Shown piece by piece: positions 28,653 through 37,560 of a DNA stretch of 64,000 bases. The stretch's first letter is position 1. Each line of letters opens with the position of its first letter. The translations under genes were made by a program, and so were the position numbers. This DNA is from Halomonas ventosae (GTDB lineage Bacteria; Pseudomonadota; Gammaproteobacteria; Pseudomonadales; Halomonadaceae): the NCBI RefSeq assembly GCF_004363555.1, contig NZ_SNZJ01000027.1, forward strand, positions 1 through 64,000. Reading direction: 5' to 3'. Below the pieces are notes generated by a model that had not been told where the DNA came from, made no database searches, and saw only the letters and a program-made list of their open reading frames with translations.

Positions 28653-30554
28653 CTATTGCCGCTCGGCCCGAACACGGTCGATGAAGGCATCCACCCCCAT
28701 CGTACCAAGGTTCTCGCCACTGCGCGTACGCACGGCCACCGAGTCGGACTCGACTTCCTTATCTCCCACCACCAGGAGATAGGGGACCTTCTGCAACGTA
28801 TGCTCGCGGATTTTAAAGCCGATCTTCTCGTTCCTCAAGTCCGACTTGACGCGCAGGCCGACTTTCTGCAATCGCTCCATCACCGACATGGCATGGTCGC
28901 GCTGCGCATCGGTGATGGTCATGACCACCACCTGTTGAGGTGCCAGCCACAGCGGCATGGCCCCGGCATAGTGCTCGATGAGGATACCGAGGAAGCGCTC
29001 GAAGGAACCGAGGATCGCCCGATGCAGCATCACCGGGGTCTTGCGGACACCGTCCTCGTCGACGAACTGTGCCCCCAGCCGGCCCGGCAGGTTGAAGTCA
29101 AGCTGCAGGGTGCCGCACTGCCAGACCCGGTTGAGGCAGTCGCGCAGCGAGAACTCGATCTTGGGCCCGTAGAAGGCGCCCTCGCCCGGCTGCAGCTCCC
29201 AGTCGAGACCGGTGGCGTCAAGCGCGGCCTCGAGACCGGCTTCGGCACGGTCCCAGAGCGCCGGCTCGCCCAGGAAGTCATCGTCGGGTCGGGTGGAGAG
29301 CTTGAGCTCCACGTCATCGAAGCCCAGCTCCCGGTAGACCTTCATGGTCAGGGCGATGAAGGCTTCGGCCTCGGACTGGATCTGCCCCTCGGTGCAGAAG
29401 ATATGCGCATCGTCCTGGGTGAAGCCGCGCACCCGCATCAGGCCGTGCAGCGCACCGGAGGGCTCGTTGCGGTGGCAGCTGCCGAACTCGGCCAGGCGCA
29501 GTGGCAGATCACGGTAGCTCTTCAGCCCCTGGTTGAACACCTGGACGTGGCAAGGGCAGTTCATCGGCTTGACCGCGTAGTCGCGCTTCTCCGACTCGGT
29601 GGTGAACATCATGTCGCTGTAGTGCCCCCAGTGACCGGAAGCCTTCCACAGCGAGAGATCGACGATCTGCGGCGTCTTGATCTCCTGGTAGCCGTTCTCG
29701 ACCTGAACCCGGCGCATGTACTGCTCCAGAGCCTGGTAGATGGTCCAGCCATTGGGGTGCCAGAAGACCATGCCCGGCGCCTCCTCCTGGAGGTGGAAGA
29801 GGTCCATCCGCTTGGCCAGCTTGCGATGGTCGCGCTTCTCGGCCTCCTCGAGCCGCTTGAGGTAGGCCTTGAGCTGCTTCTTGTCGGGCCAGGCCGTGCC
29901 GTAGATGCGCGTCAGCATCGGGTTCTCGGCATTGCCGCGCCAGTAGGCACCGGCCAGCTTGGTCAGCTTGAACGCCTTCAGGTGCCGGGTATTGGGCACG
30001 TGGGGCCCCCGGCACATGTCCACGTACTCCTCGTGGTGGTAGAGCCGGATGGTCTCTCCCTCAGGGATCCCGCGCACGATCTCCTGCTTGTAGGGCTCCT
30101 CGCGATGCAGAAAGGTCAGCATCGCCTGGTCACGGTCGACGTACTCGCGCACCACGTCGTACTCGTGGTCGATCAGCGCCTTCATGCGGGCCTCGATCGC
30201 CTCGAGGTCATCGGGGGTCACCGAACGCCCGAAGTCGACGTCATAGTAGAAGCCGTCCTCGATAACCGGGCCGATGGCCATCCTGGCCTCGGGATAGAGC
30301 TGCTTGACGGCATGGCCGATCAGGTGGGCGCAGGAGTGGCGGATGACCTCCAGGCCCTCCGGGTCGCGGGCGGTGAGGATCGCCACCTCGGCGTCACGGT
30401 CGATGACATCGGCGGCATCCACCTGGACACCGTCGATCTTGCCGGCTACGCAGGCCTTGGCGAGGCCGGGGCCGATGCTCTCGGCCAGCTGCATCACGGT
30501 GAGGGGAGCGTCGAAGGATCTCTGGCTGCCGTCGGGCAGGGTCACGATGGGCAT
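28653..30554 (-). CDS. thrS: Threonine--tRNA ligase
   Basis: The 633-residue enzyme has an N-terminal TGS domain (1-61), the editing domain with [10 protein letters not shown] (His73, His77) and the HxxCD-like DMCRGPHVP segment, the class II core (motif 2 [35 protein letters not shown], motif 3 [23 protein letters not shown]) and an anticodon-binding C-terminus. The zinc site Cys is in [12 protein letters not shown]. It starts the translation cluster that runs through infC, rpmI, rplT, pheS, pheT to ihfA. An AAGGA site precedes the ATG, and a hairpin resembling a tRNA-Thr anticodon arm lies just upstream. Confidence 0.96.
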   Translation of the reverse strand: MPIVTLPDGSQRSFDAPLTVMQLAESIGPGLAKACVAGKIDGVQVDAADVIDRDAEVAILTARDPEGLEVIRHSCAHLIGHAVKQLYPEARMAIGPVIEDGFYYDVDFGRSVTPDDLEAIEARMKALIDHEYDVVREYVDRDQAMLTFLHREEPYKQEIVRGIPEGETIRLYHHEEYVDMCRGPHVPNTRHLKAFKLTKLAGAYWRGNAENPMLTRIYGTAWPDKKQLKAYLKRLEEAEKRDHRKLAKRMDLFHLQEEAPGMVFWHPNGWTIYQALEQYMRRVQVENGYQEIKTPQIVDLSLWKASGHWGHYSDMMFTTESEKRDYAVKPMNCPCHVQVFNQGLKSYRDLPLRLAEFGSCHRNEPSGALHGLMRVRGFTQDDAHIFCTEGQIQSEAEAFIALTMKVYRELGFDDVELKLSTRPDDDFLGEPALWDRAEAGLEAALDATGLDWELQPGEGAFYGPKIEFSLRDCLNRVWQCGTLQLDFNLPGRLGAQFVDEDGVRKTPVMLHRAILGSFERFLGILIEHYAGAMPLWLAPQQVVVMTITDAQRDHAMSVMERLQKVGLRVKSDLRNEKIGFKIREHTLQKVPYLLVVGDKEVESDSVAVRTRSGENLGTMGVDAFIDRVRAERQ

Positions 30555-30576
30555 GAAGGGTTCCTTGTGCGCAGTG

Positions 30577-30597
30577 GTGATCCATACCAGGGATCAC
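30577..30597 (-). promoter_or_regulatory. Candidate ThrRS autoregulatory operator (tRNA-Thr anticodon-arm mimic) in the thrS leader
   Basis: On the minus strand a perfect 7-bp stem (GTGATCC / GGATCAC) closes a 7-nt loop CTGGTAT. Read as an anticodon loop this gives U33, anticodon GGU and A37, the threonine anticodon. The stem ends 22 bases before the thrS ATG, next to the ribosome site, as does the ThrRS-binding arm in E. coli. The stem and loop are seen directly; ThrRS binding is inferred. Confidence 0.6.
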
Positions 30598-30688
30598 GTG
30601 TCGCCAGCAGAATGGTCGTGGAAAAAACGACACCTAGCCTAGCAGAAGCGCCCCCTGCGGCGCCATGGGGGGCGCAGGAGGCGCAACA

Positions 30689-30720
30689 CGAGAGAAGGCG
30701 CCCGCAGGCGCCTTCTCTCG
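30689..30720 (-). terminator. Terminator downstream of the OmpA-family lipoprotein gene
   Basis: Fourteen-base arms (CGAGAGAAGGCGCC) with a 4-nt loop lie 54 bases past the stop on the minus strand, upstream of thrS. A second GC-rich hairpin at about 30651-30677 follows it. Confidence 0.75.
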
Positions 30721-30774
30721 TTCTGCCGTCGGCCCCGGGACGCGCCCGGGGCCATGGGCCGGATCAGGGCAGGA

Positions 30775-31590
30775 TCACTCCCACTCGCCCAGCTCCACGC
30801 GACGGTTCTCGGCACGACCCGCATCGGTGTCGTTGGTCGCTACCGGCTGGGACTCGCCGTAACCGGTGGTCTGCATGCGGTCACGCGCGACGCCCTGGGT
30901 GGCCAGGTAGTCGGCCACGGAGTCGGCACGCTCCTGGGACAGCTGCTCGTTGTAGGCAGCACTGCCCACGGAGTCGGTGTGACCCTCGATGCGCACGCGA
31001 ACGTTCTCGTTGGCGCGCAGCTTCTCGGCGACGTCGGCGAGGATCTGCTCGGCGCCCATGGTCAGGGTCGCGGAGTCGAACTCGAAGTTGACGTCACGCA
31101 GCACCAGGTCCTCTTCGCAGCCCAGGGCATTGACCTCGGCACCGGCCGGGGTTCCCGGGCACTGGTCCTGGTAGTCCGGCACGCCATCGTTGTCGGAGTC
31201 CAGCGGACACCCCACGGCATCCACGGCCACGCCGGCCGGGGTGCCCGGGCACTCATCATTGGCATCGATGACGCCGTCGCCGTCGGTATCGCGCGGCGCC
31301 GGTTCTGCCGGTGCCGGCGAGGTATCGGCACACAGCATGGCACCGATGGTGGCACCCGCGGTGGCTCCGATGGCCGCCCCCTGGTCCTCGTCGGACTCGC
31401 CACTGGTGCCGTAGCCGATGCCGCCGCCGATCAGGCCGCCGGCCAGGCCGCAGACGGTCGGGTGCTGGTACCAGGCGCGATCGGACGAGGCAGAGGCGCC
31501 ATCACCGGATTGGGAAGCGGAGCTGGCACAGCCGGACAGGCCGACCACCAGCGCGGAACCGAGCAACAAGCCAGTCGTGGATTTTTTCAT
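30775..31590 (-). CDS. OmpA-family outer-membrane lipoprotein with calcium-binding repeats
   Basis: The 271-residue product begins with a lipoprotein signal (MKKSTTGLLLGSALVVGLSGC, Cys21). A glycine-rich hydrophobic segment (VCGLAGGLIGGGIGYG and GAAIGATAGATIGAMLC) follows, then two thrombospondin type-3-like repeats (DTDGDGVIDANDECPGTPAG and DSDNDGVPDYQDQCPGTPAG) that probably bind calcium. The C-terminal peptidoglycan-binding OmpA domain contains NFEFDSATL, RIEGHTDSVGSAAYNEQLSQERADSVADYL and AENRRVEL. It likely tethers the outer membrane to peptidoglycan. GGAG before 31590 fixes the start. Confidence 0.9.
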   Translation of the reverse strand: MKKSTTGLLLGSALVVGLSGCASSASQSGDGASASSDRAWYQHPTVCGLAGGLIGGGIGYGTSGESDEDQGAAIGATAGATIGAMLCADTSPAPAEPAPRDTDGDGVIDANDECPGTPAGVAVDAVGCPLDSDNDGVPDYQDQCPGTPAGAEVNALGCEEDLVLRDVNFEFDSATLTMGAEQILADVAEKLRANENVRVRIEGHTDSVGSAAYNEQLSQERADSVADYLATQGVARDRMQTTGYGESQPVATNDTDAGRAENRRVELGEWE

Positions 31591-31889
31591 GTAAGACTCC
31601 TTCTTCTTGACGTCATCCCGGGTGGCAGGCAAATGCCGATATCACCCGGTGTTCCGAGGAATGACCCAGGGGAAGCGGTCCCCGACCCGCTTCCTGCACT
31701 TACCAAGAAAGCACGTAAGTGCCGTCTCGGCCAGTCCGGTCCTTCGATGGCCGTGGCCTCCAGCCATATATCAGCCATCTACGTGACCCGACAAGCTTGC
31801 AGGAGAGACCGGGAGGATGCAATCGAAGGATGGTGCGCCACCGCACAAAGGAACGGCGCGTGACGGTCGCGACACCTGGCCTGCAGCAC

Positions 31890-32357
31890 TCAGTGCAGGC
31901 TGCCCGGCCAGCCCCGACGGAACTCCATCACCGCCGCTGCCGCCTTGAGCACCGGCTCCCGGAACTCCTCCTCCACGGCCAGTCGCTCACGGTCCTCGCG
32001 GACGCGGTCGCGGGGGCTGAGCGCCTGGCGGGCGGAGTGGGTATGCAGATGGCGGGTGCGCTGATGCACCTCGTCGAAGGCGCGGAAATCGGGGCGCTCG
32101 GTCAGCCGCTGGTCGAGGATCTCCAGCAGCACCTTGCAGCGCCAGCTACCCTCGGTGATATCGACCTGCTCCTGGACCAGCGCCGAGGCGACCATCCCGA
32201 GGTTCTCCAGGCAGTTCTGATGGGCGCGCTGCAGTTCCTCCTCGCGGAAGGCCTTGCGCCGCCGAACCTCCTTCCAGAGGGTGAAGGCGTAGGCCCCGAG
32301 GCCGGCGATGATGGCCAGTGCCAGGCCAAGAAGCGTCAGTGCCAGGGTAGAGGTCAT
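31890..32357 (-). CDS. DUF2489 membrane-anchored protein
   Basis: The 155-residue product has one N-terminal membrane helix (about residues 5-27) followed by a charged, mostly helical cytoplasmic part with QRAHQNCLENLGMVASALVQEQVDITEGSWRCKVLLEILD, which I associate with DUF2489. Function is unknown. It stands alone, and the 299 bp before it up to the OmpA-family gene shows no other feature. Confidence 0.72.
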   Translation of the reverse strand: MTSTLALTLLGLALAIIAGLGAYAFTLWKEVRRRKAFREEELQRAHQNCLENLGMVASALVQEQVDITEGSWRCKVLLEILDQRLTERPDFRAFDEVHQRTRHLHTHSARQALSPRDRVREDRERLAVEEEFREPVLKAAAAVMEFRRGWPGSLH

Positions 32358-32383
32358 GGGCGTATCCCAGTCGGTTCAGTGCA

Positions 32384-32400
32384 TGTACAAATATTATACA
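32384..32400. promoter_or_regulatory. AT-rich imperfect palindrome upstream of the DASS transporter
   Basis: TGTACAA and TTATACA are inverted around ATA with one mismatch, in the 180-bp space between divergent DUF2489 and DASS genes. It could be an operator or part of a promoter -10 region. Confidence 0.3.
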
Positions 32401-32537
32401 CGATCAGGTTGCCTCCCTAAATCAACAGCGGTGCCCACTGAGACCGGGAAGAAGGCGCCGTGTTGCACACCGGGCCCTGCACGACGCCTGCAATCTGCGT
32501 ATTATCCCCTCCCCTCCCACCCCGGCAAGGAGCGATG

Positions 32538-33995
32538 ATGTCCACCCGCGACGCCTCTCACGAGCCCCCTTCGGCGCCTCCCCTCTCCGCGCGCATCGGC
32601 CTGTGGCTGGGCCCCCTCTGGGTGCTGATGACCCTGGTACTGCCCGCCCCGGCCGGCATGGCCGAACCGGCCTGGGCCTGCGTGGGGCTCGCCCTGCTGA
32701 TGGCCACCTGGTGGTCCACCGAAGCGATCCCGATCCCCGCCACCTCGCTGCTGCCGCTGGCCCTGGTGCCGGCACTGGGGATCGGCAGCATGAGCGAGAC
32801 GGCCGCCAGCTATGCCAACCCGATCATCTACCTGTTCCTCGGCGGCTTCCTGCTCGGCATCGCCATGCAGCGCTGGAACCTGCATAGGCGCATCGCCCTT
32901 CACGTGCTGCGCCTGGTCGGCCACAAGCCGCGCCAGCAGATCGGCGGTTTCATGCTGGCCACGGGCTTTCTCAGCATGTGGGTGTCCAACACGGCCACGG
33001 CCATCATGATGCTGCCGATCGGCATGTCGGTGGTCAGCCTGCTGGACAGCAGCGACCCGGAGGAACTGCGCCGCTACGCCACGGCACTGCTGCTGGCCAT
33101 CGCCTACTCCGCCAGCATCGGCGGCGTGGCCACCCTGATCGGCACGCCGCCGAATGCCCTGCTGGCCGGCTACCTGGCCGAGGACCGCGGCATCGACATC
33201 GGCTTTGCCCAGTGGATGATGATCGGCCTCCCCATCAGTGTCGCCATGATGGTCAGTGCCTGGTGGTGGCTGACCCGCCGCGGTTTCGCCCTGGACGCCG
33301 GCGAGGACAGTGCCGGCATGGTCCGCGACGAGCTGGCCAAGCTCGGTCGGACCAGCCCCGCCGAGCGACGGGTGGGCCTCGTCTTCCTGCTCGCCGCGGT
33401 GACCTGGATGCTGCGTCCGCTGCTCAATAACGCCGGGCTCGACTGGCTCTCCGACACGGGCATCGCCATCATCGCCGGCATTGCGCTGTTCCTGGTGCCG
33501 GCCGGCCGCGCGCCCGGGGTGCGCCTGATGGACTGGGAGTCGGCGCGCGAGCTGCCCTGGGGCATCCTGCTGCTGTTCGGTGGTGGCCTGGCCCTGGCCG
33601 GCTCCATCAGCCGCTCGGGCCTGGCGGAGTGGATCGCCCAGCAGCTCGGGGTGTTCGGCACCTTCCCGCTGCTGGCGATGGTCGGCGTGGTGGTGCTGGT
33701 GATCATCTTCCTCACCGAGGTGACCTCCAATACCGCCACCGCCGCCGCCTTCCTGCCGCTGCTCGGCGCCCTCGCCCTGTCGCTGGACATCTCGCCACTG
33801 CTGATCACGGTGCCGGCCGCCATTGCCGCCAGCTGCGCCTTCATGATGCCGGTGGCCACGCCGCCCAACGCGATCGTCTTCGCCACCGGCCACATGAAGA
33901 TCCAGTCGATGATCCGCGCGGGCTTCGTGCTCAACCTGATCAGCACGGTGCTGGTGACTCTGATGGCCTACTTCCTGATCATCACGCTCTGGTAG
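32538..33995 (+). CDS. DASS/SLC13-family sodium-coupled anion symporter
   Basis: The 485-residue polytopic carrier has the inverted-repeat signature of the divalent anion:Na+ symporter family: MWVSNTATAIMMLPIGMSVV and EVTSNTATAAAFLPLLGAL each hold the SNT substrate motif, and IGGVATLIGTPPNALLAGY and MPVATPPNAIVFATG are its partners. It would import C4-dicarboxylates or related anions with sodium across the inner membrane. Of two adjacent ATG codons the second (32538) has the better spacing from AAGGAG. It is a single gene followed by a strong hairpin. Confidence 0.9.
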   Translation: MSTRDASHEPPSAPPLSARIGLWLGPLWVLMTLVLPAPAGMAEPAWACVGLALLMATWWSTEAIPIPATSLLPLALVPALGIGSMSETAASYANPIIYLFLGGFLLGIAMQRWNLHRRIALHVLRLVGHKPRQQIGGFMLATGFLSMWVSNTATAIMMLPIGMSVVSLLDSSDPEELRRYATALLLAIAYSASIGGVATLIGTPPNALLAGYLAEDRGIDIGFAQWMMIGLPISVAMMVSAWWWLTRRGFALDAGEDSAGMVRDELAKLGRTSPAERRVGLVFLLAAVTWMLRPLLNNAGLDWLSDTGIAIIAGIALFLVPAGRAPGVRLMDWESARELPWGILLLFGGGLALAGSISRSGLAEWIAQQLGVFGTFPLLAMVGVVVLVIIFLTEVTSNTATAAAFLPLLGALALSLDISPLLITVPAAIAASCAFMMPVATPPNAIVFATGHMKIQSMIRAGFVLNLISTVLVTLMAYFLIITLW

Positions 33996-34020
33996 GCGAA
34001 CCTCGGTGCCCGGAACGTGA

Positions 34021-34046
34021 CGAGCCCGGCCATCCGGCCGGGCTCG
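34021..34046. terminator. Bidirectional terminator between the DASS gene and ctaB
   Basis: Perfect 11-bp arms CGAGCCCGGCC / GGCCGGGCTCG with a 4-nt loop lie between the two convergent genes. Confidence 0.75.
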
Positions 34047-34085
34047 TTGCCTCGAGGAACGCCCTCCTGCCGTCCCGGCAAGGCT

Positions 34086-35006
34086 TCAGGCGGCCAGCAT
34101 CCAGGCGGCGCCGTAGTGGTCCAGCAGCAGCACGCCGAAGACACCGAGGATGTAGCGGATGGAGAACCAGAAGGCCGCCAGGGGGGCCTGGCGGTCATGG
34201 CCACGCCAGACCCGCCAGTTCCACACCATGAAGCGCAGGTTGAGCGCCGTCACCCCCACCAGGTAGAGCACACCGCTCATGCCGATGGTGAAGGGCAGCA
34301 GGGTCACCGCCACGGTCAGCCAGCCATAGAGCCACACCTGCAACCGGGTGAAGGCCTCGCCATGGGTGACCGGCAGCATCGGCACTCCGGCACGGGCATA
34401 CTCGTCACGCTTGTGGATCGCCAGCGCCCAGAAGTGCGGCGGCGTCCAGGCGAAGATGATCAGCATCAGCAGCAGCGGCTCGGGGCCCAGCTGCCCGGTG
34501 ACCGCGGTCCAGCCCAGCAGCGGCGGCGCAGCCCCCGCCACCCCGCCGATGACGATGTTCTGCGGCGTGGCATGCTTGAGGAAGGCGGTATAGATGAGGG
34601 CATAGCCGATCAGCGAGCCCAGGGTCAGCCAGGCCGTCAGCAGGTTCACCTGCCAGGCCAGCAGCCCGATGCCACAGGCCGAGAGCAGGGTCGCCCAGGC
34701 CAGGGCCAGCGGCGTGGGCATGCGCTGGGTCGCCAGCGGGCGGCGGGCGGTGCGCAGCATCAGCGCATCCAGCCGACGGTCGACCACGTGGTTGAAGGCC
34801 GCGGCACCACCGGCGGCCAGGCCGATGCCGACCAGGCCGAAGATCACCGCCCCGGGATCCGGCAGCGGCGCGGCCAGCAGCATGCCGACCAGGGTGCAGA
34901 CCAGCATCACCGCCACGACCCGGGGCTTGCACAGCGTGTAGAGGTCTCGCCAGCCCCAGCCAGCGAGATGGCCGACCGTCCCACGCTCCATCATGACTTC
35001 AGACAT
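34086..35006 (-). CDS. ctaB: Protoheme IX farnesyltransferase (heme O synthase)
   Basis: The 306-residue UbiA-family membrane enzyme attaches farnesyl to heme B, giving heme O. Signature segments are CKPRVVAVMLVCTLVGMLLA, NHVVDRRLDALMLRTARRPLAT (the Mg-prenyl diphosphate motif) and FAWTPPHFWALAIHKRDEYARAGVPMLPVTHG. Of several possible starts, ATG 35006 has a GGAGGAG site eight bases upstream. It overlaps the ctaA stop region by eight bases and ends the oxidase-assembly run. Confidence 0.94.
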   Translation of the reverse strand: MSEVMMERGTVGHLAGWGWRDLYTLCKPRVVAVMLVCTLVGMLLAAPLPDPGAVIFGLVGIGLAAGGAAAFNHVVDRRLDALMLRTARRPLATQRMPTPLALAWATLLSACGIGLLAWQVNLLTAWLTLGSLIGYALIYTAFLKHATPQNIVIGGVAGAAPPLLGWTAVTGQLGPEPLLLMLIIFAWTPPHFWALAIHKRDEYARAGVPMLPVTHGEAFTRLQVWLYGWLTVAVTLLPFTIGMSGVLYLVGVTALNLRFMVWNWRVWRGHDRQAPLAAFWFSIRYILGVFGVLLLDHYGAAWMLAA

Positions 35007-36081
35007 GCGCCAACTCCTCCTTCGTTGCAGTATCCCGGGCACCCATCGGTTCGAGGGTCGTCGACCAGCGCCAGTGCCACAGGGCCAGGGTCATGGCCAT
35101 GACCAGCAGCACGGCCCCCGCGGTATGCAGCAGGGCCAGCCACAGGGGCAGCCAGGCCAGCACGTTGGCAATGCCCACCACCACCTGGGCACCATAGGCC
35201 CCGCCCAGCAAGGCCAGCCAGGGGCGCATCTCCGCTGTTCGCCGATGGCGCCAGGCAAGCAGCAGCAGGCTCAGGCCCAGGGCAAGGGCGCCGAGCCGGT
35301 GCCCGACCTGGATGGCACTGCGCGCCTCGGCATGCAACTGGCCGTGCAGGTAGTTGGGTCCCACCGTCTGGGTCAGGTGGAAGCCCTCGCTCCAGTCCAA
35401 CGCCGGCCACCACTGGCCGTTGCAGGTGGGAAAGCCCTGGCAGGCGATCCCGGCATAGTTGCTCGAGGTCCAGCCACCCAGTGCCAGCTGCGCCACCAGC
35501 AGGAGCATGGCGAGCCCCCACAGCGGCGTCAGACGCCGGCGTGGGCTGTAAGCGGCCGCGCCGGACGAGAAACGGCGCAGGCGCAGATGCAGCCACAGGA
35601 ACAGCACTATCACCGTCAGGCCACCCAGCAGGTGCAGGGTGACCACCTGCGGCCAAAGCTTGAGGGTCACCGTGAAGGCACCGAATGCGCCCTGCAGCAG
35701 GATCATCGCCAGCAGGGCCAGGCTGATGGCCCAGGGATAGCCCGCTTCCCGACGCCACCGCGCGCCCAGGCCCACCAGGGCGATGACCACGAGCCCGAGG
35801 GCCGAGGCCAGGTAGCGGTGCACCATCTCCACCCAGGCCTTGGCAGACTCCAGGGGCACCTCGGGGGAGTGCGCCAGCGCCCGTTCGGCATCCGGCACCA
35901 CCAGAGCCCCGTAGCACCCCGGCCAGTCGGGACACCCAAGGCCAGCATCCACCAGCCGCGTCCAGGCCCCCACCAGCACCACCACGGCGGTGAAGACGAC
36001 CCCTGCCAGGCTCAATGCCACCAGCCATCGACGGCGGGTCGCATCGCCGGTGGCCAACGCGCTACTGGCCATCTGCGCCAC
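34999..36081 (-). CDS. ctaA: Heme A synthase (COX15/CtaA)
   Basis: The 360-residue eight-helix membrane protein oxidises heme O to heme A. It has the CPDWPGCYG loop, conserved His residues in EMVHRYLAS, VTLHLLGG, QVGHRLGAL and LLHTAGA, and a second periplasmic cysteine pair (CQGFPTC). It sits between a small assembly-like protein and ctaB, overlapping both neighbours by a few bases, which points to one operon feeding heme A to the aa3 oxidase. Confidence 0.93.
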   Translation of the reverse strand: MAQMASSALATGDATRRRWLVALSLAGVVFTAVVVLVGAWTRLVDAGLGCPDWPGCYGALVVPDAERALAHSPEVPLESAKAWVEMVHRYLASALGLVVIALVGLGARWRREAGYPWAISLALLAMILLQGAFGAFTVTLKLWPQVVTLHLLGGLTVIVLFLWLHLRLRRFSSGAAAYSPRRRLTPLWGLAMLLLVAQLALGGWTSSNYAGIACQGFPTCNGQWWPALDWSEGFHLTQTVGPNYLHGQLHAEARSAIQVGHRLGALALGLSLLLLAWRHRRTAEMRPWLALLGGAYGAQVVVGIANVLAWLPLWLALLHTAGAVLLVMAMTLALWHWRWSTTLEPMGARDTATKEELAHV

Positions 36082-36622
36082 CTCCTACCACGCTCGAGGC
36101 CTGGTCGAACCGTGCCATGGGGGGCTCGGGGTTCATGCGCAGCAGGCGTCGCAGGTCGTCGAGCACATCGGCAGTCGCGACATCCGGGGCATAGCCGAGC
36201 ACCGGGCGGCCCTCGGGGTCGAGGATCCAGAGGCGATGGGGAGCGCGCCAGCCGGCTTCTCCGGTCCAGCGTGCCACGACTGCGCCGGGAAGCGGCTCGC
36301 CGCCACCGCCGATGCGCAGGCGACTGACCCGGTCGGCCTCGCGCCCCAGGGCGCGGTGCAGTCGCCACCAGCGGTCGGCATTGTCGTCACACGCCTCCGG
36401 GCAGTCGAAGGCCAGCAGCCAGTCGCCCTCCCCCTGCTTCTCCACGGACGACAACGGCCATTGCGACAGGAGGGGCAACGAAGGCTGCAGCTCGCCATGG
36501 GCCGTGCGCCCCTCGGGGATGCCGATGCGCCACTCCACCATGCCCCAGGCCACGGCCACCGGCAGGGCGAAGATCGCGAAGAAGGCCAACAGCTTGAGGC
36601 GCTGGCGTCCGGCGTGGGTCAT
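36062..36622 (-). CDS. Hypothetical membrane-anchored protein of the oxidase-assembly operon
   Basis: The 186-residue product has one N-terminal membrane helix (about residues 9-27) and a periplasmic part that includes WLLAFDCPEACDDNADRWWRLHRALGREADRV, LWILDPEGRPVLGYAP and a C-terminal DDLRRLLRMN helix. The layout resembles a thioredoxin-like/Sco-like assembly protein, but the CPEAC pair has three residues between the cysteines and I cannot confirm metal binding. ATG 36622 follows AGGAG and overlaps the surf1 stop by four bases, while the 3-prime end overlaps ctaA by 20. Position suggests a role in copper or heme insertion. Confidence 0.7.
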   Translation of the reverse strand: MTHAGRQRLKLLAFFAIFALPVAVAWGMVEWRIGIPEGRTAHGELQPSLPLLSQWPLSSVEKQGEGDWLLAFDCPEACDDNADRWWRLHRALGREADRVSRLRIGGGGEPLPGAVVARWTGEAGWRAPHRLWILDPEGRPVLGYAPDVATADVLDDLRRLLRMNPEPPMARFDQASSVVGGGADGQ

Positions 36623-37302
36623 CGTGGGGTCTCCTTGCTCGGAATGGACGTCGGGTCGAGGCGGCGAGCCTGGCGGCGGGCGCCCACCAGCATGACCACC
36701 AGGGCGGCCAGGGCCAGCCCCCACCACTGCAGGGCATAGCCCAGATGGCGTTCCGGCGGCACCACGCTGGGCTGCCACCAGGATTCCAGATGGCCCGGCC
36801 CCTGCTCGAGGTGCAGCCAGCCGGGGTGCGCGAATGCCGATTCCAGGTTCCAGGCCGAGAGGTCGATGCGCTGCAGGCGGGTGCCCTCCCGGTTGGGGCC
36901 GAACAGCGGTGCCGCCTCGCCGGCCGTCTGCCAGCGGCCTTCCAGGGTCACCGTGCCCTCGGGCGTCTCCACCGAGGGGGCCGCCCGGCTGGGGCCGGTC
37001 GGCAGGAAGCCGCGCTGGACCAGCCACAGCCTGCCCTGGCCGTCACGAAACGGGGTCAGGGGCGCCACGCCGAGGCGCCCCTCATGGGTGCGATTGTCGA
37101 GGAACAGCGTCTCCTCGGCGAGGTATTCGCCCTCCAGGACCAGCTGCGCACCTTCGGGCGGAGCCGACGCCGGCGACTCGATTCGCGGCGCGGCGGCCAG
37201 GCGGGCCAGGTAGTCGCGCTTGTCCGCAGCACGCTCCCACTGCCATAGTCCCAGGGCGAGGCCCAGCACCACCAGGCAGGACCAGAACCCCCACCAGCCC
37301 AT
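36619..37302 (-). CDS. SURF1 family cytochrome oxidase biogenesis protein
   Basis: The product starting at 37302 has 227 residues with an N-terminal helix (WWGFWSCLVVLGLALGLWQWERAADKRDYL) and a C-terminal helix (GYALQWWGLALAALVVMLVGA), with a periplasmic domain between. LFLDNRTHEGRLGVAPLTPF and LWLVQRGFLPTG are SURF1 hallmarks. It assists heme A insertion into CtaD. The frame stays open some 67 codons further upstream across the DUF2909 gene; the chosen start fits the usual SURF1 N-terminus but lacks a clear ribosome site. Confidence 0.87.
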   Translation of the reverse strand: MGWWGFWSCLVVLGLALGLWQWERAADKRDYLARLAAAPRIESPASAPPEGAQLVLEGEYLAEETLFLDNRTHEGRLGVAPLTPFRDGQGRLWLVQRGFLPTGPSRAAPSVETPEGTVTLEGRWQTAGEAAPLFGPNREGTRLQRIDLSAWNLESAFAHPGWLHLEQGPGHLESWWQPSVVPPERHLGYALQWWGLALAALVVMLVGARRQARRLDPTSIPSKETPR

Positions 37303-37363
37303 CCGACGTGTCGCTGAGGGGCCGCGATGCGCGCCGGAGGTCGATCCTCTACGGGAGCCGTGA

Positions 37364-37558
37364 ATGTTACTCAAGATATCGATTGCCCTTGTCTTCCTGG
37401 CCATGGTGACCAGCCTGGCCGTGGGTGCCGGCTTCCTGGTCCGGGACGGCAGCCGCTCACGGCGGGTGCTGATTTCCCTCAAGGTCCGGGTGGCCCTGGC
37501 CACCCTGCTGCTCGCCCTGCTGGGCTACGGCTTCTATTTCGGCGACCTCGGCCTCTAG
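37364..37558 (+). CDS. DUF2909 twin-helix membrane protein
   Basis: The 64-residue protein has two membrane helices (about 3-25 and 41-60) separated by a basic loop (RDGSRSRR), the pattern of DUF2909, often found among cytochrome oxidase genes. It is the only plus-strand gene inside the oxidase locus. It diverges from surf1 with 61 bp between, and ends two bases before the ctaE stop. A GGGAG site precedes the ATG. Confidence 0.8.
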   Translation: MLLKISIALVFLAMVTSLAVGAGFLVRDGSRSRRVLISLKVRVALATLLLALLGYGFYFGDLGL

Positions 37559-37560
37559 CC

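Noticed and set aside
36062-36622. Sco1-type copper chaperone
   Set aside because: Sco proteins have CxxxC with a distal His in a thioredoxin fold; the CPEAC pair fits the spacing only, and the surrounding Sco motifs are not seen, so it is left as hypothetical.
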